Shown here: in pieces, positions 24,430 through 34,600 of the stretch
Layout: each line of letters starts with the position of its first letter
Numbering within the stretch: position 1 is the first letter of the stretch
Assembly (NCBI RefSeq): GCF_004208415.1
Contig: NZ_CP035758.1
Span: forward strand, 3,968,001-4,032,000
Source: Ktedonosporobacter rubrisoli
Lineage (GTDB): Bacteria > Chloroflexota > Ktedonobacteria > Ktedonobacterales > Ktedonobacteraceae
Reading direction: 5' to 3'
Length of the DNA stretch: 64,000 nucleotides
The notes under the pieces: model-generated
What the model saw: the letters and a program-made list of their open reading frames with translations, nothing else
Databases searched by the model: none
Told to the model about the DNA's origin: nothing
Made by a program: the position numbers and the translations under genes

Positions 24430-25343
24430 CGCATAAGCCATTGCAAGATGCAGCGCACGTTATTATCATGAGCCCAGCTATAAAAAGCCTCATCAACAGG
24501 GCCTTTTGAGGCGGTAGCGCCGGCGACAACTTCATCCAACGGATATTGGATGAGCGCAGCAGCGTGTTCAAGCTCCTGAGCATCTGGGCGCTGCTTCTGC
24601 AACAGCATTTTACAACGGCGCTCCACTTCTTGCAGATAAGCCAGGTTCTTGCCAACCAGATCTACCCCTATAGTTTTGCCATGCGAGCAGAGCACCCTTT
24701 GAGGTTTCAAGCTCAAAAAATGCTCTAGCGTGGCAAACATCGCCGGTACAGCGAACCGATTCTCGATGATTGGCAGAGGCATCTCTGCAGCATCAAAGGC
24801 TAGCAGTAAGCTTATTTCAGGCAACCATATAGCGATATGATCATGACAATGGCCCGGCGCATGAAAGAGCTCTATCGTCAAATCGCCACCATAGATCGTC
24901 ATACCCTGCTTAAAGGTCACGTTTGGAGGAGTCAATACGACATTGCTGAAGGTTGCATAGCGCTGCTGAAAGCTTGCTAGTTCAGTTCGCGCCTCTTGCC
25001 CTAGCAAGCGTGCTCGGCAGCCTTCATGGCCAATGATCGCGACAGCAAGGCTGTCGGCGAAATAATGGTTGCCCCAGGCATGATCCCAGTCGGCATGACT
25101 ATTTACCACAAGGAGTTGGCGGCCAGTTAACTCCTCGCGTATCTCGTCCATAAGAATATCCATATCCTCTGGACAGAGCAGAGTATCACAGACAATGACA
25201 TAACGGTTAGAAATAATCACATATCCGTCTACTTCCAACCCTTCGAACTCTCCCTTTTCGCTAAAGTGGCGGCGAAAGACACGCACACGACTATCATTGC
25301 TCATCTGTGGCACCGAAATTAGCTGGTCTGAAGAAGAAGGCAT
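24426..25343 (-). CDS. MBL-fold metallo-hydrolase
   Basis: The 305-residue metallo-beta-lactamase-fold protein has the HxHxDH-type motif as SHADWDHAWG (H83, D85/D87-H88), then a second His region GHEGCRARL, the bridging HAPGHCHDHI and a late CSHGKTIG. The first site has the NSHADWDH form of the glyoxalase II-like and thiol-hydrolase-like groups. The substrate is unknown. AGGAG lies 9 bases before the ATG at 25343. The gene upstream, a TM protein, is 24 bp away and may be in the same transcript. Confidence 0.85.
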   Translation of the reverse strand: MPSSSDQLISVPQMSNDSRVRVFRRHFSEKGEFEGLEVDGYVIISNRYVIVCDTLLCPEDMDILMDEIREELTGRQLLVVNSHADWDHAWGNHYFADSLAVAIIGHEGCRARLLGQEARTELASFQQRYATFSNVVLTPPNVTFKQGMTIYGGDLTIELFHAPGHCHDHIAIWLPEISLLLAFDAAEMPLPIIENRFAVPAMFATLEHFLSLKPQRVLCSHGKTIGVDLVGKNLAYLQEVERRCKMLLQKQRPDAQELEHAAALIQYPLDEVVAGATASKGPVDEAFYSWAHDNNVRCILQWLMR

Positions 25344-25366
25344 TGCCGCAAACTCCTTTTAGAAAT

Positions 25367-25822
25367 TTAGTGGTGATGGGCTCCAATATAGGATACAATA
25401 AGATAAAGGGCATAGAGCAAGACGCACACCAGAATAAAGGTTCCGTAGCAGGTGAGTGTCCAGGCCCGCCGCGTATTTAAAGCCTGGCGCAACTGCTCAC
25501 TCATATCAGGTGGATCGAGCTCTAGATCCGGTATCAATTCTTGCAGTTGGGGCAGCATAGCTCTGAAGCCGCGCGCGTTTGTCATCCCCTCGGCCAGTAT
25601 AAGCGCAGTTCCATCATCTAAATCCGCCATAAGTACTAACTTAGAGGGATTGGGATCTCCAGGCATTAGCGTTAGCCTTTTGATCACACTGAGCTGCAGG
25701 CGTATCTCTTGATCTTCCTGGCCGGTGACTACTATTTCATCGTTATAGAGCTGTATTTCTTTTCCCATCCCAAATCGCACTACGCTGATTGGGAATTTTC
25801 TCACGTTATCGTCTTCACTCAT
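25367..25822 (-). CDS. Hypothetical protein with C-terminal transmembrane helix
   Basis: The protein of about 151 residues (from ATG 25822) has a mostly soluble N-terminal part rich in beta-like segments (ISVVRFGMGKEIQLYNDEIV, LVLMADLDDGTALILAEG) and one C-terminal TM helix (YGTFILVCVLLYALYLIVSY). An in-frame TTG at 25930 would extend it by 36 residues, but it lies upstream of nothing recognisable. No family is identified. A TATAAT box on the minus strand at plus 25938-25943 is a likely promoter, and the MBL gene follows directly. Confidence 0.65.
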   Translation of the reverse strand: MSEDDNVRKFPISVVRFGMGKEIQLYNDEIVVTGQEDQEIRLQLSVIKRLTLMPGDPNPSKLVLMADLDDGTALILAEGMTNARGFRAMLPQLQELIPDLELDPPDMSEQLRQALNTRRAWTLTCYGTFILVCVLLYALYLIVSYIGAHHH

Positions 25823-25937
25823 TGTTGCATTCCAATATATTTCTAGCAAAGATATGCCTTGCCGTGCTAAGATTGTACCGCAACTCTGGTTTGCCGTCGA
25901 GGAGAACTTTGGCTTTTCGGTGGGGCTCAAATAGGCT

Positions 25938-25983
25938 ATTATAACTGTCTACCTTGACAGATAGAGCATTTAAACATTACAAT
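25938..25983. promoter_or_regulatory. Divergent promoter region with a dyad
   Basis: Plus strand: TTGACA (25954-25959), 18 bases, TACAAT (25978-25983), upstream of the response-regulator gene. Minus strand: TATAAT at plus 25938-25943 for the TM-protein gene. The dyad CTGTC-N6-GACAG (25945-25960) lies between them and overlaps the plus -35, a plausible operator. Confidence 0.5.
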
Positions 25984-26029
25984 TTGTGCTAAGCATGTAT
26001 TATATTAGTCTAAGGAATGCTATGGTACT

Positions 26030-26461
26030 ATGGCCCAGGTAGGTCTGCTTGAAGATAACGCGCGTATCGCGAAGCTGTGCTCTACAATGTTGCACTACGC
26101 GGGCCATGAGGTCACAATCTACGAAGGTGCCCGTGACTGCCTAAGTGCCCTGTTGCCACAACTACAGCTCGAAGAGAATAATCAGCACGGGCCTCAACTC
26201 CCCCCATCTTCATCATTACCTATAGATGTGCTTATTCTCGACCTGCACCTCCCCGATATCGATGGTATGGAGGTGCTCTATTCTTTACGCTCTCATCCAC
26301 AAACCCAGACATTGCCGCTGGTTTTCTGCACGGCCGCTGGCCCATCTGAGATTACCCGTGCATTACGCATAGCGCCTCAGGCCAATTTTGTCGAAAAGCC
26401 TTTTACCTTTCAAGAGCTCATCACGGCGATCGCCAATGCTCTGGAAGCTCCGGTAAGTTAA
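26030..26461 (+). CDS. Single-domain response regulator (receiver only)
   Basis: The 143-residue receiver domain has the acidic pair E8/D9, the phospho-acceptor Asp in LILDLHLP (D71), Thr in FCTAAG (T101) and Lys in FVEKPF (K123). It has no output domain, so it acts as a phosphorelay element or by protein contact. An insertion of ~15 residues (LEENNQHGPQLPPSSS) lies before the phospho-Asp strand. No histidine kinase is nearby. AAGGA is 11 bases before the ATG, and a good promoter sits at 25954-25983. Confidence 0.88.
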   Translation: MAQVGLLEDNARIAKLCSTMLHYAGHEVTIYEGARDCLSALLPQLQLEENNQHGPQLPPSSSLPIDVLILDLHLPDIDGMEVLYSLRSHPQTQTLPLVFCTAAGPSEITRALRIAPQANFVEKPFTFQELITAIANALEAPVS

Positions 26462-26503
26462 CTATTGAGAGCTCTCAACTGTAGTGCCTTCAGTAAATTT
26501 TTT

Positions 26504-26534
26504 AAGGCCCATCCCGACTCAGGAGATGGACCTT
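26504..26534 (+). terminator. Hairpin after the response-regulator gene
   Basis: AAGGCCCATC (26504-26513) pairs with GATGGACCTT (26525-26534) with one mismatch. It is preceded by a T-run and followed by TATG, so it may act in either direction. Confidence 0.5.
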
Positions 26535-26649
26535 TATGCTATATGGGGTCAGCGTATCGAAACCTGAAAACTGTAAGCAAAGATGAGGAAACGCTCCTCC
26601 GTGCGCTTAGGAGCAATTGTGCGGTTCATTGTTAGAGGAAGCCATGTGC

Positions 26650-27570
26650 TCACTGGTTTTTCCTCCCATCACGTAACAGATACTGCACAAACCAGTCTCG
26701 TGCTACTCCCGCCGTCATCTCACGCGTCACCGGATCATCATACGATGCTGTATGACCACCATTGTAGGTAAACAGGCGCTTTGGTTCACCAGCCCGATCA
26801 AAATGCGCTCGGTTAAACGGAACGGGGATAAATTCATCCTTTTCTGCCAGGATCATGAGCAGAGGCGTCGGCGCGATCAGGTTGAGAAAGGCCCCTGCGT
26901 CAAATGTCGCCATGTATTCGATGGAGCGTACGGTGATGGCGTTGTGGTAGGTTGGAAAATCTCGCTCCGCCTGCTCAAACCAGAAGAACCAATCCGGGCC
27001 AACGATCGATGCCTCGCCTTGAGGCGCGGAAAAGCGGATCTGGCGTGGTGCTCCCCCAATACTCATATGCTTACGCTCTTCCTGCATCAGGTCCAGAAAT
27101 GTCTGAATTGCCTCAGGAGGAAGGGCGTTGGTCATATAATACCAGAACGAAATGTCGGGCACCTGGGCCACCACGGCTTTGACGCGGCGATCAAAGGCGG
27201 CTACCTGGAGCACAATACCTCCACTTTTCGAGGTCCCCCAGATACCAATATGTTCGGCATCGACTTCGGGTTGCTGTTGTAGCCAGGTGATGGCATTGCT
27301 ATAATCCTGCGCCTGTTCGCGTGGATCAACTTTATAACGCGGTTCGCCTTGGCTCTCTCCCAGGTAACGATAATCGATGGTGAGCACGATCAAGCCAGCA
27401 TCGACAAACGCCCGGGCAAAATGGGGCAGATGCATCTCTTTCACATAGGTGGTCCCATGACCAAGGACGACAGCAGGTGCCTTGTGCGCAGGAATGAGCG
27501 TATCGGGCAGATAAAGTGTGCCCGCACATGCGGTTCCCTCACTCCAATAGCGAATGGCTTTTTGTTGCAT
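26650..27570 (-). CDS. Alpha/beta hydrolase (dienelactone-hydrolase/S15-like)
   Basis: The 306-residue alpha/beta hydrolase has the nucleophile elbow GTSKSGG (S114), an acid in AEKDEFIPV (D245) and the catalytic His in GGHTAS (H273). The oxyanion region VLGHGTTYVKE and TIDYRYLGES match the family of acetyl-xylan-esterase/DLH-like and YcjY-like hydrolases. The substrate is unknown. AAGGAAAGAGAAG precedes the ATG. A truncated tautomerase gene lies 60 bp upstream on the same strand, and a regulator diverges from both, so this looks like a small regulated catabolic unit. Confidence 0.85.
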   Translation of the reverse strand: MQQKAIRYWSEGTACAGTLYLPDTLIPAHKAPAVVLGHGTTYVKEMHLPHFARAFVDAGLIVLTIDYRYLGESQGEPRYKVDPREQAQDYSNAITWLQQQPEVDAEHIGIWGTSKSGGIVLQVAAFDRRVKAVVAQVPDISFWYYMTNALPPEAIQTFLDLMQEERKHMSIGGAPRQIRFSAPQGEASIVGPDWFFWFEQAERDFPTYHNAITVRSIEYMATFDAGAFLNLIAPTPLLMILAEKDEFIPVPFNRAHFDRAGEPKRLFTYNGGHTASYDDPVTREMTAGVARDWFVQYLLRDGRKNQ

Positions 27571-27629
27571 CTTCTTCTCTTTCCTTGTGTGTATGCTCTT
27601 ATATGTCTTTTGTGCGTGAAGCCAGGTGT

Positions 27630-27719
27630 CTATGAGTTGGCGTGATACAAGATATCGCTGACCGTCTGACGAAATTCACTGGTTTTCCCTTCTTGCAGAT
27701 CGATATGGACCAATGGCAT
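27630..27719 (-). pseudogene. Truncated tautomerase (4-oxalocrotonate tautomerase family)
   Basis: Only 29 codons remain: MPLVHIDLQEGKTSEFRQTV and nine more residues, then TAG. This matches the N-terminus of the tautomerase family (catalytic Pro right after Met), whose members have at least ~60 residues. GGAGA lies 8 bases upstream of the ATG, so the start is intact. What follows the stop is not tautomerase-like, so a deletion removed the rest. Confidence 0.6.
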
Positions 27720-27952
27720 GGTTGTTTCTCCTTCGTCAACACTCCTGTTTTTGGGCATTTCTTGTGTTGTCAATGCGTGCCTGCTCGCTTCTAGAGGAGA
27801 CACGCGCTGTTGACGGAACTCATTGTAGCTAACTGGTGTCTGATGGTAGAATGGATATGCCTTCGTGTTGACTGTTCGTCTTGTTTCGTCCTGGCTGTTC
27901 GTCTTGTTCCCCACCCAGGTGGATGGAGACGAAAAGGAGTGAAAAGAACCTG

Positions 27953-30592
27953 ATGCCCCATGCCACGCCTGAGGGGGAACTAGCCACCCCAGATCAACTG
28001 CTTCGTCTCTTTCGTGTGCGACCACGAGTCGGATGCAAGAAAAAGCTCCGTCAGATCGACATGGCTGCGCTGGTGGGGATCGAAACTCGGACCCTGCAAC
28101 TCTGGGAGTGCGGTGAGCGCTTGCCCAGTCCCGATAACTTGCAGCGTTTGATCGGCGCCCTATTGGCCGAGCGCCTCTTGTTGCCGGGAGAGGAGGAGCA
28201 GGAAGCCCAGCTCCTGTGGAAAACCGTTGCTCAGGCGTATGAAGAGCGCCCGGGCACCTATCGGCTCTATCCCCCCTTTGACGAGCGCTGGTTCCGTCGC
28301 CTGTTGCACGATGCAACGCATATGCTCACGGCGGAGCAAGGGCTCCACCAAGAAGTACAGGCAGAAAAGCGCGGCGAACATACCGGGTCTGGCGTACCAT
28401 ACACGCCAACGAATCTTCGTCCACACCCCACTTCTTTTCTTGGACGTGGCCCTGATCTTGCCGAGATCAAGCAGCTCCTGGTACACACGCACTTCGTGAC
28501 CCTGACGGGCGCTGGCGGCTGCGGAAAAACGCGCCTGGCGCAACAGGTAGGCGAAGACATGCTTGACCAGTATACCGATGGCGTCTGGCTGGTGGAACTG
28601 GCCACCCTCACCGACGCGGCCCTGCTGCCTGGTCTTATTGCGACCACCCTGGCTCTTGCCGAACAGCCGAGGCACACGCTGCTGGAGACCCTTGTCGCGG
28701 TTTTGCAACACAAACGGATGCTGCTGATCCTTGATAATTGCGAGCACCTGGTAGAAGCCTGCGCCAGTATAGCAGAACACCTACATGCCTCCTGCCCGGA
28801 ACTTTCCTTACTGATCACCAGCCGCGAGGCCCTCAACGCCGACGACGAGACAGTCTGGCAGGTTGCGCCGTTGGCAGTACCTGCACGCTCCCTCCAATCA
28901 GTGACAGCGGCACAGATCAGACACACGGAGGCGGTCCAGCTCTTTCTCGCGCGTGCACGCCTTCTCCTGCCCCATTTCGAGCTGACTGACCAGAACGCTC
29001 CGACGATCGCGTCGATTTGCCAGCGTCTCGACGGCATCCCGCTCGCGCTGGAGTTAGCCGCTGCACGGATGAACCTGCTTTCCTTGGAGCAGCTTGCCGA
29101 GCGCTTGGAAGATCGTTTCCACCTGCTCACCGCTGGCCGGCGCACGGCATTACCCCGTCACCAGACGCTGCGTGCCACGCTGGATTGGAGTTATGAGAGC
29201 CTGAGCCAGAAAGAGCAGCAATTGTTCAGGCGCTTGAGTGTATTCGCCGGAGAGTGGACCCTGGAAGCCATAGAAACCATCTGCGTCTGGCCTGCAATGG
29301 AGACCGAATCTGTCGGGATGACGATTGAACCTCGGGAAGTGCTAGATCTCCTCGCCAAGCTCGTGAACAAATCCCTGGTTCTGACCGTTTCAACTGCTCA
29401 AGAAGCGGGTCCGCACGCCTTCCGCTATCGTCTGCTAGAGACGATGAAGCGCTATGGGCAGGAACAACTTGAGGAGTGGAGAGGAAAGTCCACGCAGGAG
29501 CAGCTCCTGTTGCAAAAGCATCATGCTCGTTATTATATGGAATTGGTTGAGCAGGCAGATCGCCACCTGCGCAGCGGCGCACGAGAAACCTGGCTTGTAC
29601 GGTTGCGAGCTGCACAAGAGAACCTGCGCGCCGCCTTGGCCTGGAGTCTTAGCCTACAGGGAGAACTAGAGGTGGGTATGCGCATCGCGGGCATGCTCTA
29701 CTGGTTCTGGTTGCATGAAGGCATTTGGAGCGAAGGGCGCAGCTGGCTGGAAAAGCTGCTAGCACAGGCACCACGCTATGCCGAGCATGTTCCTCTTGCG
29801 AGAGCGGTTCATGGGTTGAGCGTCCTGGTCTGGGTCCAGGGGGAACGGCAACAGGCTGAGCACCTGGCACGAGAAGCAGCCGCCTTGGCCCTGCGCAGCG
29901 GCGATGACTGCCTGTTTGCGACCGCGCTGCGCCTGCTGGTCCAGGTCGAACTAAGCCAGGGAAACCAGAAGACCGCCAGGAAATTCGCCGAAGAGAGCGT
30001 GCGATTGGCGCGCGAGCAGGGAGATCACTGGAATCTGGCAAGTTCACTGAGCGTCCTGGGAACTGTGCTCCAGGCGCAAGAAGAATATCTTCAAGCTGAA
30101 CAGATCTATCAGGAGAGCTTACATGGCTTCGAGGAGACAGGGGACCGCTGGGAGCAAACCGGCCCACTACGCAGCCTGGGGCATCTCGCCTGGATGCAAG
30201 GAAAGTATGAACAGGCGGCTCACTTCTATACCAGAAGCATCGCCCTCTGCCAGGGCATGCGCGGCACCTGGTTGCTCACCCGTGGCCTGGAGGGACTGGC
30301 CCGGGTGGTTTGTGCGCAAGGCAACTTCCCGCGCGCGGTGGCCCTGCTGGCTGCTGCAGAGGAACAACGCTCCGCTCTGGGGGCTGTCGTCTTGCCCACC
30401 ATGCGCGCTGATTACAATCATATGCTCAGTGTGTTGCGTACATCCCTCAGTTCGCAGGCGTTTGAGGAAGCCTGGCGTTTTGGCAGCTCGATGAGCGCTG
30501 AACAAAGCATGGCCTACGCTCTTGGGGACGATGCTATTTCCCTTCACGGTAGGAGACTGAGCGAAGATTCTGGCGAACATGCGCACGAGTGA
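27953..30592 (+). CDS. NB-ARC/TPR signal-transduction regulator with N-terminal XRE-type HTH
   Basis: The protein of about 879 residues has an XRE-like HTH (about 31-71, KLRQIDMAALVGIETRTLQL), a linker, an NB-ARC ATPase with P-loop GAGGCGKT (186-193), Walker B LLILDN (257-262) and GIPLAL (361-366), then a winged-helix part and ~350 residues of TPR-like helices. STAND regulators of this layout are very common in Ktedonobacteria. The start is uncertain: ATG 27953 is chosen; ATG 27923 adds ten residues. It diverges from the tautomerase/hydrolase pair, which it may control. Its codons are visibly more G+C-rich than the flanks. Confidence 0.83.
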   Translation: MPHATPEGELATPDQLLRLFRVRPRVGCKKKLRQIDMAALVGIETRTLQLWECGERLPSPDNLQRLIGALLAERLLLPGEEEQEAQLLWKTVAQAYEERPGTYRLYPPFDERWFRRLLHDATHMLTAEQGLHQEVQAEKRGEHTGSGVPYTPTNLRPHPTSFLGRGPDLAEIKQLLVHTHFVTLTGAGGCGKTRLAQQVGEDMLDQYTDGVWLVELATLTDAALLPGLIATTLALAEQPRHTLLETLVAVLQHKRMLLILDNCEHLVEACASIAEHLHASCPELSLLITSREALNADDETVWQVAPLAVPARSLQSVTAAQIRHTEAVQLFLARARLLLPHFELTDQNAPTIASICQRLDGIPLALELAAARMNLLSLEQLAERLEDRFHLLTAGRRTALPRHQTLRATLDWSYESLSQKEQQLFRRLSVFAGEWTLEAIETICVWPAMETESVGMTIEPREVLDLLAKLVNKSLVLTVSTAQEAGPHAFRYRLLETMKRYGQEQLEEWRGKSTQEQLLLQKHHARYYMELVEQADRHLRSGARETWLVRLRAAQENLRAALAWSLSLQGELEVGMRIAGMLYWFWLHEGIWSEGRSWLEKLLAQAPRYAEHVPLARAVHGLSVLVWVQGERQQAEHLAREAAALALRSGDDCLFATALRLLVQVELSQGNQKTARKFAEESVRLAREQGDHWNLASSLSVLGTVLQAQEEYLQAEQIYQESLHGFEETGDRWEQTGPLRSLGHLAWMQGKYEQAAHFYTRSIALCQGMRGTWLLTRGLEGLARVVCAQGNFPRAVALLAAAEEQRSALGAVVLPTMRADYNHMLSVLRTSLSSQAFEEAWRFGSSMSAEQSMAYALGDDAISLHGRRLSEDSGEHAHE

Positions 30593-30615
30593 AATGGTAG
30601 TTCCTGTATAATTTA

Positions 30616-31023
30616 CGCACTCCCCTCGTCTGGTTGCGCGAGCCTCCGGGACCAGCAAAAGCCACAAGCTTTTTGAAGGTCATTGAGCTCCTGCGCTTTA
30701 TTTGGGCACTCGGGTTAGATATCACGTTACCCCGCAAAATTCATGCGAACCGCCTCCACCGACTGACGCGCGAGGGAGAACAATACTCCCCCCAATTTCT
30801 GGCTCACTTTGAAGCAGGGCGGCGGTACGCGACCCTCGTCGCGTCATTAGTAGAATTGGTTGCGACGCTCACCAACACCGCGCTGGATTGGAAGACTATC
30901 TGTTACCGCCTGCTTCTTGGGAAGAACTCCGCCAGGGAAGAACATCGCCGGTGAGCGCGCATCTGGAGGCGAAAACCTATTTGGCTGAGCGTGGTGCCGA
31001 ACTCCACTCACTCGGCGGCAGGT
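30616..31023 (+). pseudogene. Tn3-family transposase relic (internally deleted)
   Basis: Two pieces in different frames resemble Tn3 transposases. The first (to about 30885) reads WLREPPGPAKATSFLKVIEL, then LLRFIWALGLDITLP, IHANRLHRLTREGEQYSPQF and RRYATLVASLVELVATL, as in the N-terminal DUF4158 region. The second (from about 30886) reads YLLPPASWEELRQGRTSP, then AKTYLAERGAELHSL, as in the middle of the protein. The joint is out of frame and the catalytic part is missing, so the gene is dead. It marks the right edge of the G+C-rich block. Confidence 0.65.
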
Positions 31024-31105
31024 CTTCTCTCCATCCGGGATCAAACAAAAGGGCAGCGCTGGTAGTTCTCATTACAAAGAGGAGAGCAGGCAAGCGGTCG
31101 CCAAA

Positions 31106-31321
31106 TCAAGGTACGGCGATTAAGCGGATTGGTAGAATTTGTGTCTGTGCCATCTGTAGAACGGCCTGTCCAATAGCATTCCAGTTTAAGACAACCATAC
31201 TGATCAATATACACCCCAGAATTAAGCCTATACAACTTACAGGCTCTGTGCGCCCTCTCAACAAAAAGAAGCCGACAATCGCAGCAATTGCGACAATCCC
31301 GATAAGCATAGGAAATGTCAT
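31106..31321 (-). CDS. Small two-helix membrane protein
   Basis: The 71-residue protein has two hydrophobic segments (MLIGIVAIAAIVGFFLL and CIGLILGCILISMVVL) joined by a short polar loop (RGRTEPV), and a polar tail. AAGGA lies 8 bases before ATG 31321. No family is recognised. An upstream in-frame start is not needed. Confidence 0.6.
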   Translation of the reverse strand: MTFPMLIGIVAIAAIVGFFLLRGRTEPVSCIGLILGCILISMVVLNWNAIGQAVLQMAQTQILPIRLIAVP

Positions 31322-31605
31322 AAGATATTCCTTTCTTGCTTGGGCAAGGCACGCCCTTGCTTATTTCACCATATCGGCATCTATCACTGAAAGAAGAGAG
31401 CAGTCTTTACGCTATATTCAAGGGCACGGTAACCTCCAGCGCCAACGGGCCTCTTGAGCGGATAGAGCAGGCTACAATGGTATCTTTTCTGACTACCCTG
31501 TAAACTATTTTCGTATTACCTAAAAATAATTTCTATGCTATACTTCAGCCCAAACAATGATGCCCAGATACTTCTCGCCTAACCATTCTGGTCCAAGGAT
31601 CTACT
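31322..31605. other. Intergenic, upstream of giant LuxR regulator
   Basis: CTATACTTCAGC near 31540 recurs near 34828 upstream of the glycosidase-like gene. The TATACT part may be a -10 box in both, but no good -35 is seen. AAGGA lies 8 bases before ATG 31606. Confidence 0.35.
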
Positions 31606-34600
31606 ATGCCCAGACGAGCTCTCAATCTTTTAAAATGGTCACAGCAATCTCAAAGCTATGAGCTCTCCAGTTCAAAGGCTTCGGCTATCCATGAAATCAT
31701 TCCCGAAAGTCAGGCCTGGCGAGAATGGCTAGATACAATCTCTTCATTCGCGTTTCATAGCCGCTGCGGGATGCGCTATACTGTGCGCAAGGAGGCAGTT
31801 CAGCAGAACGGAAGTTATTGGTACGGCTACCGTTCCTGGCAGGGGCGAACTAGCAAGCGTTACCTTGGACGAACATCAGATCTCACCCTCGCGCGTTTAG
31901 AAGAGATTGCCAACAACTTCACTGCTGAAGCCGCATCCAGGGCTGGGCAATCTCTCTCTTCAACAGAACCGCTGCTCATCTCTCGCCTGCACCCACCCCG
32001 TCTCCCACTGGGATTAATCGAGCGCACACACTTATTTGCCCGGCTCGCTGCCTGGCGTACGTATAAGCTCACGCTACTACGAGCTCCCGCCGGTTTTGGC
32101 AAAACGACGCTTGCGAACTCCTGGCTGGCTCAGCAACAGAAGCAGCAGGCCATTTCACATCTCGCCTGGATCTCTCTGCAGGCAAGCGATAATGATCAGC
32201 TCCATTTCTGGCGTACCATCATCAGTGCCTATCAGTCCTGGCAAGGAGAACCGGGGAAAACAGCGCTTACGCGCCTGGCCTCCGCCTTCCGGCCTCCTTT
32301 CGCGGCTGTTCCCCTGGAAACAATACTGGCGCTTTTCCTGAACGATCTGGCCAAGCAGGCGGGAAATAGTATTCTCGTCCTTGACGATTATCACTTGATT
32401 ACGGAACCGCGTCTCCATGAGGCACTAAGCTTTTTTATCGAGCACCTTCCCCTCCAGGTGCATGTGGTAATTCTTACACGCAACGAGCCGAACTTGCCCC
32501 TCACACGTTGGCGTGCCCAGGGTTATCTGCAAGAGCTCTCCAGCCAAGATCTGCGCTTCTCGACTATAGAAACCGCAACCTTTCTTGAACTGACAGTAGC
32601 AGCCAGCCTTTCTGCTGCGCAGCTGGCCCAACTCGACGCGCTCCTGCAGGGATGGGCAGCTGGACTACGTTTGCTCATTCTGGCTGGCAAGATGGAGCAA
32701 GCTGGCATAGAGCGCTTGCTCTCTGGCCTTGAGCAACAGCAGCCTTCTAACAGTTTTCGCCAGCAACTCCTTGATTACTTTATCAGCGAGGTTCTGGACG
32801 CCCAACCGGAGGCGCTGCAGCGCTTTTTGCTACAGACGAGCGTCCTCGGCCGCCTGACAGGCTCTCTTTGCGACACTATTATGGATGGGCAGAATAGTTC
32901 TGAAGTTCTGGAAACGCTAGAACTGTCTGGTCTCTTTCTGGAAGCTCTTGATGAGGCTGTCCGCGCCCAGACCTCTACAATACTGCCATGGTACCGCTAT
33001 CATGCGCTCTTTGCTGAAGCGATGCGCGCGGAGGCCCAGCGACGCTTTGGGGAGGAAAGGCTACGCACAATAGCCAGACAGGCAAGCTATTGGTATGAGC
33101 AACACGAGCTTGCAGACGCGGCCATCGAAGCGGCACTGCAAGCCCACGATATGGAACGTGCCGCGCTCTTGATCGAACGTTTTTCCTCAGGCGCGCAGCA
33201 AATAGAACTGCATATACTCCAGAGCTGGTTGGCACAGATGCCGGAGGCGACGATAGACGCGCATCCAACCCTTTGCCTCTACGCTGCTATTACACTTCAG
33301 TTCCAGGCAGAGCCGGCTCATCCTTCTCACTCAAATAGGACACGCATCTCGGCCCTGTTGCAAAAGGCGGAGGAAGGCTGGCGTAGCTCAGGGCAGCTAA
33401 CCGAGGTTGGCGTAGTTTTTGCCTTCAGAGCCCTCATAGCCTCGCTTCGTGAAACAGCTGAGCAGGAGGCTGTGGAGAATGCCAGCAAAGCGCTGAACTT
33501 ATTTGCAGTAGAGCCAGGGGAGAACCATATTCGGCCAACTACGTGGCAATGGCGCACTATTTGTCTCGGTATCGTTGGTACAACAGCCATGCATCAGGGG
33601 CGCTTCGAAGAGTCCCAACAACTCCTGTTAGAGGCTCTTGCCGATTGCCAGACTGACGGCAACCAGGAGTTTCTGCGTGAGATCTGTCTGAGATTAGGGA
33701 CGCTCTATCAGATCCTGGGTAAGCTTTACCAGGCCTACGAGTATTTCCAAAGGACGCTCTCTCTGGGCCTATCCCAGAGAGATTATACAGACTGCCAGCG
33801 CGCTCTGAGAGGCCTTGCACAGCTCTCTCTTGAATGGAATGATCTTGATGCAGTCGAACAGCGCATACACGAGGCCTTGGAACTTATGGAGCAGAATAAC
33901 CAGGAACGCAGAGAAGACATTGACTATCTTCTTGCGCTCCTTAGTTTCGCGCACGGCCAGAATATCTCTGCCCAGCTCCGCGTTTCTGCGCTTCTTGCAC
34001 GCCTGCAAACGACATTAATCCCGGCCGTACAAGAGCTGCTCACAGAAGTGCTAAGCCTACAAACTCGCCTCCAATTAGATGCCCACGACTACCTTGCCGC
34101 GCAGAACAGTTTGCACTTATTGAGCAGTTCGGCCCACGAGCTCTCATTTGGCCAACAAATGGTACTTCACATTCTTCAGGTGCGCCTTCTGCTTGCTCAA
34201 GGGATGGAGAAAGAGGCCATAGCCCTGCTTGCCCAACTTCTTCCTGTAACGCAAGAGAAGCAGTACATGCGCGGCCAGCTAGAGTTGCTCATACTTCTGG
34301 CTCTGGCTCATGCAACTTGCAAGCAGAAAGCTGAGGCCCATAAGTGGCTTTATAAAGCCCTCTCGCTAGCATATAGCGAAGGTTTTCTCCGCGTCTTTCT
34401 CCAGGAAGGAGATGCTATGGCTCATTTGCTACGTTCGCTTTTGCCGGCCATACGTGAAAAAACCGTGCGCGCCTACGGACAGGCAATTCTACGCGCTCTT
34501 CTGTCTACCGATGCAGCCTCAACGCCTCCTGTATCACTTAACGATAATTTGCCATTCGAACCACTTTCCGGTCAGGAGCAACGGGTATTACGTCTATTGC

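Noticed and set aside
28267..29145. 292-codon minus-strand frame inside the NB-ARC gene
   Set aside because: Antisense shadow; Ser/Arg/Cys-rich composition and no motif, whereas the plus frame has P-loop and TPRs.
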